From positions 96,811 through 160,810 of the forward strand of contig NZ_SPQT01000022.1 in NCBI RefSeq assembly GCF_004571025.1: 64,000 bases of DNA. The letters are read 5' to 3'. Of this stretch, positions 59,145 to 64,000 are shown piece after piece. Every line of letters begins with the position of its first letter. Within the stretch, counting starts at the first letter, position 1. The notes under the pieces are model-generated. The model worked only from the letters and a program-made list of their open reading frames with translations, was not told the origin of the DNA and made no database searches. A program made the translations under genes and the position numbers. Origin of the DNA: Bradyrhizobium niftali (GTDB taxonomy: Bacteria; Pseudomonadota; Alphaproteobacteria; Rhizobiales; Xanthobacteraceae).

Positions 59145-60083
59145 TCAGCCACGGCGTAAATGGTGCAAGGTAATCTCCGGCGGGCAATTGAGGCGCACGG
59201 GAACAACGCTCGAGCCCGCACCAACGGAGGTATAGCCGATCATATCTCTGTACTGCCAAGGCCCAGCCCCCATCCGTCTTGGCAGCACTGCCTCGAGCTT
59301 GATGGGAATGGATCCGGGGAGACAAATCTGACCGCCGTGGGTGTGTCCGCTCAGCATCAGATCGAAGTTGGCATGCGCAGCCTGACGATAGACCTCCGGT
59401 GTGTGAGACAACAAGATCGAGAACTCACCGCGGGGTATCGAGAGGGCGGCTTTTTCGATGTTGTCCACTCTGAAGAAATGTGCATCGTCGATTCCCGCCA
59501 GATAGATCCGTTGGTCCTTGCGAACGATTGGTTCGCATTCATTGAGCAGCACGCGAATGCCCATGGCTTCGAGCCCGGGAACCATCTGAATCGTATCGTG
59601 GTTGCCGAGCACGGCATAGATTGGCCGTTTCAGATGAGTTGCCACTCGCGCGACACCATCCAGCGCGGGCTGGAACGGCCCAACAGTCCGCCCCCGATAA
59701 TCGCCTGTTAGGACGCACACATCGTACTGCATGCTGCCAACCAGCTCGACGAGCCTGTTCATGGCAACTTCATTCATGTCCACGTGAAGGTCGCTAACGT
59801 GGAGAATGGTGAAGCCCTCAAAGGGGGGCGGTAGTGTCTTGAAGCTCATTTCGTTTCGTTTGACTAGAATGCGTTCTGCATTCTGTCGTGCACGCCAGTA
59901 GAGCCCCGTTGCCTTCAGAACATTTCGAATGATCCACTCGGCCCAAGATGAGTTTTCAAGGTGAAAAAATGTGAGGCCCTGGCCAAATACCTGAGCTTCG
60001 TGATCTCTCTCAATCCCCAATCGCTGCCGGGCATGGAGCGGCCCGAGACGGATCTCGAGTTTGCGCAGAATTTCTTCGTCCAC
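59145..60083 (-). CDS. calcineurin-like metallophosphoesterase (YkuE/YaeI-like)
   Basis: 312-aa hydrolase. An N-terminal region (1-88) with an amphipathic stretch precedes the metallophosphoesterase domain: LHVSDLHVD (DxH), LTGDYRG, LGNHD, LLSHTPE and SGHTHGGQ supply the two-metal ligands. Relatives act on phospholipids or related phosphodiesters at the membrane. The start is GTG at 60083 without a strong ribosome-binding site; internal ATGs at the domain border are alternatives. Confidence 0.88.
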   Translation of the reverse strand: MDEEILRKLEIRLGPLHARQRLGIERDHEAQVFGQGLTFFHLENSSWAEWIIRNVLKATGLYWRARQNAERILVKRNEMSFKTLPPPFEGFTILHVSDLHVDMNEVAMNRLVELVGSMQYDVCVLTGDYRGRTVGPFQPALDGVARVATHLKRPIYAVLGNHDTIQMVPGLEAMGIRVLLNECEPIVRKDQRIYLAGIDDAHFFRVDNIEKAALSIPRGEFSILLSHTPEVYRQAAHANFDLMLSGHTHGGQICLPGSIPIKLEAVLPRRMGAGPWQYRDMIGYTSVGAGSSVVPVRLNCPPEITLHHLRRG

Positions 60084-60262
60084 CAGCTAGTCCTTTTGAG
60101 CGGCCTTAACCGTGTGATCGAAAGCTCCACGGAGCGTCGCTGCGCGTATTGAAAGTTATGGAATGATCCAGACGAGGTCCGCTCCGGTGCACTCAGCGGA
60201 CAAACAAAGTTGTAAATCTGAACGTCAGCGGTGGGCCAACAGGCGACATGGCACACCACAGC

Positions 60263-60289
60263 AAAAACATCCCGGCGATTGGCCGGGAT
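60263..60289 (-). terminator. rho-independent terminator after the ABM-like gene
   Basis: On the minus strand ATCCCGGC (60289-60282) pairs with GCCGGGAT (60276-60269), followed by G and a U-run (60267-60263). It lies 8 nt past the stop at 60297. Confidence 0.75.
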
Positions 60290-60296
60290 CGATACT

Positions 60297-60566
60297 TCAC
60301 GCCTTGTTCGTAAACCAAATCGTTGGAGCTCCCGCCACTCCCGCATTCTGCATGGCATTCTTCAATTCAGCACTCTCCGCGAAGGCTTGCGCAGCTTCAA
60401 TCGTGGCAAACTCGTGAGTTACTGTGATGTCATTGGGATTTTCGACTGCTCGGTAGACAGCCTCGGCTGTTACGCCCTTCGCCTTCTGAACCGGAGCAAA
60501 ATCGTCGTAAGCCTTCCGCCAGGTCTTGTAGTCGGAAACCGTGTGTCTAACAAACATAGTCGTCAT
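60297..60566 (-). CDS. small ferredoxin-like fold protein (ABM/cyclase type)
   Basis: 89-aa product starting MTTMFVRHTVSDYKTWRKAY, with DITVTHEFATIEAAQAF in the middle and PTIWFTNKA at the end. The pattern fits the dimeric alpha/beta-barrel (antibiotic monooxygenase-like) superfamily. Catalytic role not assignable. GGAGG lies about 8 nt before the ATG. A terminator follows. Its start overlaps the stop of the glycine-rich gene by 20 nt. Confidence 0.75.
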   Translation of the reverse strand: MTTMFVRHTVSDYKTWRKAYDDFAPVQKAKGVTAEAVYRAVENPNDITVTHEFATIEAAQAFAESAELKNAMQNAGVAGAPTIWFTNKA

Positions 60567-60849
60567 CAGACGTTCCTCCCTGACTGGTCGTAACAATCTT
60601 TCCACGAACGCTTGAAACAGCACTTCCAGTAGCACCAGCATAATACTGGCCACGGCTTGGAGCTATTCGTTTCCGGGTTGCACTGATGCCAACGTTGGCG
60701 TGATGTCCGATCACACATCCCGCCGCGGCGCCGAGCTTGCCGTGTCCGGCCATGTGGCCAGCGACCCCGCCGACGATGGCGCCCTTGATGCATCCTTTGG
60801 CTTCCACCGGCGAGGCCAAGGCGAGTGCGGACAGGCACGCAATGGCCAA
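60547..60849 (-). CDS. small exported glycine-zipper-like protein, start region uncertain
   Basis: About 100 aa from a TTG at 60849. The product has a signal-like core (LAIACLSALALASPVEAKGC) and a glycine/alanine-rich segment (KGAIVGGVAGHMAGHGKLG) typical of glycine-zipper envelope proteins. No good ATG lies in frame; an ATG and GTG at 60860-60872 are one base out of frame, as if a base were lost near the start. A GC-rich hairpin (60869-60899) precedes it. It may be functional or a fresh pseudogene. Confidence 0.5.
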   Translation of the reverse strand: MAIACLSALALASPVEAKGCIKGAIVGGVAGHMAGHGKLGAAAGCVIGHHANVGISATRKRIAPSRGQYYAGATGSAVSSVRGKIVTTSQGGTSDDDYVC

Positions 60850-61048
60850 GATCGTTTCGCACGAGCATAGCCCCGCCTTTTGGGGGCTTGGGGCGGGGCC
60901 ACGCAGGCCGCGCTTGCGCGCGAACCTGCTGGCCCAACCGGGGCCGACCGGGCTCGTTCCCTTTGGCGCACCTCGGAAGGTTCTTCGTGCGCGAATATTG
61001 AAGACTCCGGCTGCGGACGGCGTATGATCGGCCGCGGGGATTTGAGGG

Positions 61049-61258
61049 ATGACTGCCTCGACCAAAGAGCGTCCGATGTGTCCTGTGTGCAAGCACCGGA
61101 TGGCGTTGGCGCGCATCTCTCCCGGCCCCCGCGGATTCGATGAGCGCACCTTCGAGTGTTCGACTTGCGAGCGTACCGAAGTGGTCCGCTTCGCCGTGGA
61201 TCCGATGCAGACGGACGCGGTCGGCTGGCTCGCCGGTGAGCTGAAGCCGCCAAACTGA
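61049..61258 (+). CDS. small zinc-ribbon protein
   Basis: 69-aa product with two CxxC pairs, CPVC (residues 11-14) and CSTC (37-40), spaced as a zinc ribbon. Homologues are unnamed short proteins of rhizobia. GGGGA/GAGGG purines precede the ATG. It is the first of three tightly packed small genes. Confidence 0.65.
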   Translation: MTASTKERPMCPVCKHRMALARISPGPRGFDERTFECSTCERTEVVRFAVDPMQTDAVGWLAGELKPPN

Positions 61259-61283
61259 AATTCGCTGTAAGGGGGGTGGCGTG

Positions 61284-61487
61284 ATGGACGAGGACTTTTG
61301 CAAGGAACAGACGCAACGCATTCGCGCTTTGGCCGAGCGGGCCGATCCCTTCACCAGGCGCCGCCTGTTGGCATTGGTCGGCCGATACGCCCCCAGGGTG
61401 GCCGGTCCCTTGAAGGCTGCGGAGCGGCCCCTGCCAGTGCGCGCCACGCCGCCGGCGTCGATCCTCTCGGGGTCGGGCGAGGCGTGA
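61284..61487 (+). CDS. small hypothetical protein of the zinc-ribbon cluster
   Basis: 67-aa product (MDEDFCKEQTQRIRALAERA...). The first 40 residues form an Arg-rich helical pair; the tail is Pro/Ala rich. AGGGGGG lies 8 nt before the ATG. Its stop overlaps the GTG start of the next gene, indicating co-translation. Confidence 0.6.
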   Translation: MDEDFCKEQTQRIRALAERADPFTRRRLLALVGRYAPRVAGPLKAAERPLPVRATPPASILSGSGEA

Positions 61488-61630
61488 CCAGCGCCATCGA
61501 AGTCCGGTGCGACGCTTGCGACGGCGTGGTGTCCCTGCCCGCGTGGGAGTCCGACCCTGGCCGCAGGACCTATCCGGGCCGCTGCGTGAAGTGCGGAGGC
61601 AAGGGCCGTATGCCGGCGAAGTCCGAGTGA
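61484..61630 (+). CDS. 48-aa zinc-ribbon protein, GTG start
   Basis: Two CxxC pairs (CDAC at residues 9-12 and CVKC at 34-37) bracket an acidic/aromatic loop, then a short basic tail GGKGRMPAKSE. The GTG start lies in a GTGA overlap with the preceding stop. Overlap, cysteine spacing and position make it credible despite its size. Confidence 0.55.
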   Translation: MTSAIEVRCDACDGVVSLPAWESDPGRRTYPGRCVKCGGKGRMPAKSE

Positions 61631-61779
61631 GGTGCGGCTGTCCGGATGGACCTTCGCGTCGACGTACGCTTTCGTGCCTTCGACAAACGCTTGGATGAGG
61701 GTGCCCGGAACGAATCACACCTCCCGGCGCTTGAATCCTGACTCGTTGTACATGGCACCTATGAATTGAGGAGGCGAGA

Positions 61780-61995
61780 ATGGTCCTGATAGGACTTGGC
61801 GCTCTGCTCGTTCTTGGCGGAATCTTGTACATGGCACGCGCTACTATTTGGCGGGGATCGCTTAGTCGGCCCACTGGCGATACATTGGAGCCGACGCGGC
61901 GCGGCGTGGGATTCTTGGGGGTCGGAGCGAACTGGCCGGGCATTGTCCTTATGGCAATCGGTGCCGTTCTGTTGGTGTTGGGGGCCGGCCTCTAG
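61780..61995 (+). CDS. small two-helix membrane protein
   Basis: 71-aa product with TM helices at about residues 3-20 and 50-70 and a short polar loop (WRGSLSRPTGDTLEPTRRG). GAGGAGGCGAG precedes the ATG. Looks like an inner-membrane protein of unknown function. Confidence 0.6.
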   Translation: MVLIGLGALLVLGGILYMARATIWRGSLSRPTGDTLEPTRRGVGFLGVGANWPGIVLMAIGAVLLVLGAGL

Positions 61996-62312
61996 CCTCA
62001 GCCACCCGCCGAGCTGCCGGCCTGGGCCATTTCAATTTGCCACCTTGCTGGTTTCGTGACGACGGTAAGCCGTTGTATTCCAGTCAATCGACCAAAGGCC
62101 GGAATTCCGCAAGAGCAGCCCTCGGTCCGCTCAGGGTTAAAAGCGTCGTTCTAGTCGCCTTTAGTCACTTCCGGTCCGCCCGGATTGACGGACCATTGGG
62201 GACCCGCCCATGGGCATCGCGTGGGGGTGATCCTTGGGCGGTCCAATCGCGTACCGCCTATTTTCATGTGTGCTACCTAGTTCTGTAGCAAGATGGTCAG
62301 GAGAAGCCGATC
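61996..62312. other. 317-bp stretch without a supported gene
   Basis: A frame at 62037-62288 is open but lacks a ribosome-binding site and normal composition. It may be a decayed gene. No clear promoter or terminator was found. Confidence 0.3.
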
Positions 62313-62531
62313 ATGACTGACGATCAGGTCAATCTCGTCGTTCAGCACCTTTGCGAGCAATTGCACTTGGCCCTCCGATTGAAGGGTAGCGAGGCACATC
62401 CACCAAACGCCAAGGATATTGGATTTGATCCTGCCTCTGTAAGAACTGTATTGCTGACCGGGTTACGTTCGGCGGGTGTCACGATCCACAAAGAGGCAGC
62501 CGGGGCGAGCGAAGAGCCGCCGTGTTCCTAA
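62313..62531 (+). CDS. small hypothetical protein
   Basis: 72-aa soluble product (MTDDQVNLVVQHLCEQLHLA...). Helical N-terminus and a short C-terminal tail (GASEEPPCS). AGGAGAAG precedes the ATG. No family recognised. Confidence 0.5.
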   Translation: MTDDQVNLVVQHLCEQLHLALRLKGSEAHPPNAKDIGFDPASVRTVLLTGLRSAGVTIHKEAAGASEEPPCS

Positions 62532-62784
62532 ACGCAAAACGCGGGACAGAAGCCCCGCGCCAATGTCTCAGTTGGGTCAAAATGCGAAGAACTCAACCTG
62601 AGCAAATTTGGTCTGCCATGCCTCGGTGAGCGGACCTCGGTGAGGTGCGCCGCCACTTCGGTGATGGGCCAACAGCTGCCCTTCCTCCGCGCTCAGCTCG
62701 TGACGTTTCACCGCGCCCAGCGCACGCCATTTTGAGATAGACTGGAACAGCCTTAGCGCTGAAGACGAGAGCCGGGAGGAGCCC

Positions 62785-64000
62785 ATGGATATCGGGGCCT
62801 GGCTGTGTGATCTGGGGCTGGGACAGTACGAGCAGGCGTTCCGGGAGAACGACATTGATGCCGAGGTCCTCATGGACCTAACGGCCGAGGATCTGATCGG
62901 GCTTGGGGTCGTCTCGATCGGCCATCGCCGCAAGCTGCTCGCCACCATTGCTGCACTGCGCGCCGGCTCAATGTCGGCTACCACCCTTATTCCGGCCGTA
63001 CCTACCGCCACCTCTGGAAACGCTTCGCTTGCACCCGAGGCCGAGCGCCGCCAACTCACCGTGATGTTTGTTGACCTGGTCGACTCGACCGCGCTCGCGG
63101 CACGGCTCGATCCGGAGGAAATGGCCGAAGTCCTGCGGACCTATCAGAGCGCGGTGGCGGGCGCGATCGGAAGATTCGAAGGGCATGTGGCGAAGTACAT
63201 GGGCGACGGTGTACTGGCCTATTTTGGCTATCCGCGCGCCCACGAGGATGAGGCCGAACGCGCCGTGCGGGCCGGCCTCGCCGCGGTCGCGGCGGTACAC
63301 AGCCTGGGATCGGGGCACGGCGAAACGTTGGCGGCCCGTGTCGGCATCGCGACCGGGTCGGTGGTTGTCGGTGAGTTGATCGGCGAAGGCGCGGCGCGCG
63401 AGGAGACGGTGGTCGGCGACACGCCGAACCTCGCGGCGCGCCTGCAAACCCTGGCCGAGCCCGGCACCGTGGTGATCTCTGCCCGCACCCGAGAGCTGAT
63501 TGGCGGGCTGTTCGAGCTCGCCGAGCTCGGCCTGCAGATCTTAAAGGGATTTCCTGTTCCTGTGCGCGCGTGGCGTGTGGTCGGCGAAGGTGCCGCCGAG
63601 AGCCGGTTCGAGGCGTTGCACGGCGCGGGCCTGACACCGCTTGTCGGTCGTGAGCATGAGATCGGCCTGCTGCTTGAGCAGTGGGAGCGCGCCAAGGAGG
63701 GTGAGGGCCAGGTGGTGCTGCTGTCGGGCGAGCCTGGCATCGGCAAGTCGCGCCTCCTGCGCGCGCTGCGCGGGCGACTTGAAGATGAGGCGCATACGGC
63801 CCTGAGCCACTACTGCTCACCGCACCATCAGACCAGCCCGCTGCATCCGGTGATCGGGCTGTTGGAGCGGGCGGCAGGATTTGCCGCGGATGACCCCGCC
63901 GCAACGCGGCTCGACAAGCTCGAGGCGCTGCTTGCGCTCTCGAGCAATGATGTCAGCGTGGTGGCCCCGCTGCTCGCAGCATTGCTGTCGCTCGAGACCG
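62785..64000 (+). CDS. SAM-domain / class III adenylate cyclase / AAA ATPase protein (runs off right edge)
   Basis: At least 405 aa and open to the window edge. A sterile-alpha-motif domain (1-60, IGAWLCDLGLGQYEQAFREN) precedes a class III nucleotide cyclase domain (about 88-265): FVDLVDSTALA and MGDGVLAYFGYP carry the two metal-binding Asp residues, with GIATGSVVVG and GDTPNLAARLQ following. A P-loop GEPGIGKSRLL (about 317) starts an AAA/STAND ATPase. Large proteins of this layout, often with TPR tails, are common in Bradyrhizobium. GGGAGGAG lies just before the ATG. Confidence 0.9.
   Translation, partial: MDIGAWLCDLGLGQYEQAFRENDIDAEVLMDLTAEDLIGLGVVSIGHRRKLLATIAALRAGSMSATTLIPAVPTATSGNASLAPEAERRQLTVMFVDLVDSTALAARLDPEEMAEVLRTYQSAVAGAIGRFEGHVAKYMGDGVLAYFGYPRAHEDEAERAVRAGLAAVAAVHSLGSGHGETLAARVGIATGSVVVGELIGEGAAREETVVGDTPNLAARLQTLAEPGTVVISARTRELIGGLFELAELGLQILKGFPVPVRAWRVVGEGAAESRFEALHGAGLTPLVGREHEIGLLLEQWERAKEGEGQVVLLSGEPGIGKSRLLRALRGRLEDEAHTALSHYCSPHHQTSPLHPVIGLLERAAGFAADDPAATRLDKLEALLALSSNDVSVVAPLLAALLSLET

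Noticed and set aside
60869..60899. GC-rich hairpin considered as a terminator
   Set aside because: No T-run follows on either strand.
62577..63904. Minus-strand frames of 160-282 codons at the right end
   Set aside because: They are antisense to the SAM/cyclase/AAA gene, which is open to the window edge with intact motifs.

Overview
The window is high-GC chromosomal DNA from an alphaproteobacterium, most likely Bradyrhizobium or a close Nitrobacteraceae relative. The evidence is a cbbR/cbbFPTALSXE Calvin-cycle cluster with form IC RuBisCO, many small lineage-type proteins (DUF3072, DUF6496, DUF4118, ENVRRYR-type), a TrpX-like ABC binding protein, a SAM-domain adenylate cyclase and the palindromic repeats typical of that lineage. 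No rRNA, complete tRNA, CRISPR array, transposase or integrase gene was seen. All assignments come from reading the sequence; no database search was run.

Layout. (1) 0-8 kb is core-like: small stress-type proteins, a periplasmic Do-family protease, a universal stress protein with a FixK/FNR-type box, and a PAS-GGDEF-EAL protein. (2) 8-18 kb is the Calvin cycle operon cbbF-P-T-A-L-S-X-E on the minus strand with divergent cbbR; a strong terminator-like hairpin lies between cbbS and cbbX. (3) 18-25 kb holds small proteins, a TetR/MFS pair with two matching operators, 1.6 kb of dispersed repeats (20.9-22.5 kb), an N-carbamoyl-D-amino-acid hydrolase and several very small genes. (4) About 25.04 kb is a 47-nt 3' fragment of tRNA-Pro(CGG), the usual scar of tRNA-targeted integration.

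(5) 25.2-56.3 kb is an accessory redox and efflux region. It has an aldo/keto reductase next to a TetR-controlled HlyD/DHA2 efflux pump. A 10-gene minus-strand run (40.2 to 30.0 kb) encodes an epoxide hydrolase-like protein, crotonase, IorAB-type molybdenum hydroxylase, OsmC, cupin, mandelate racemase-like enolase, a second HlyD/DHA2 pump and a small membrane protein. A large winged-helix/NB-ARC/TPR regulator is translationally coupled to a bis-MGD molybdoenzyme. A second, frameshifted copy of the regulator is divergent from a five-gene run: Tat-exported small subunit, GMC oxidoreductase, three-heme cytochrome c, MOSC-FNR-ferredoxin fusion, peroxiredoxin-like protein. Four intergenic copies of a 10-bp-phased GTTA repeat sit beside the two regulators and the operons around them. 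I regard this as the likeliest undescribed system here: a two-regulator, Moco-centred oxidation and export module for an unknown small molecule.

(6) About 56.62 kb is a 3' fragment of tRNA-Lys(CTT), followed by another accessory stretch: a truncated membrane ORF, a TrpX-like binding protein, a metallophosphoesterase, small zinc-ribbon proteins and the start of a SAM/adenylate cyclase/AAA protein running off the right edge. A 12-bp direct repeat of the tRNA-Lys anticodon arm (25229-25240 and 56654-56665) brackets the accessory region.
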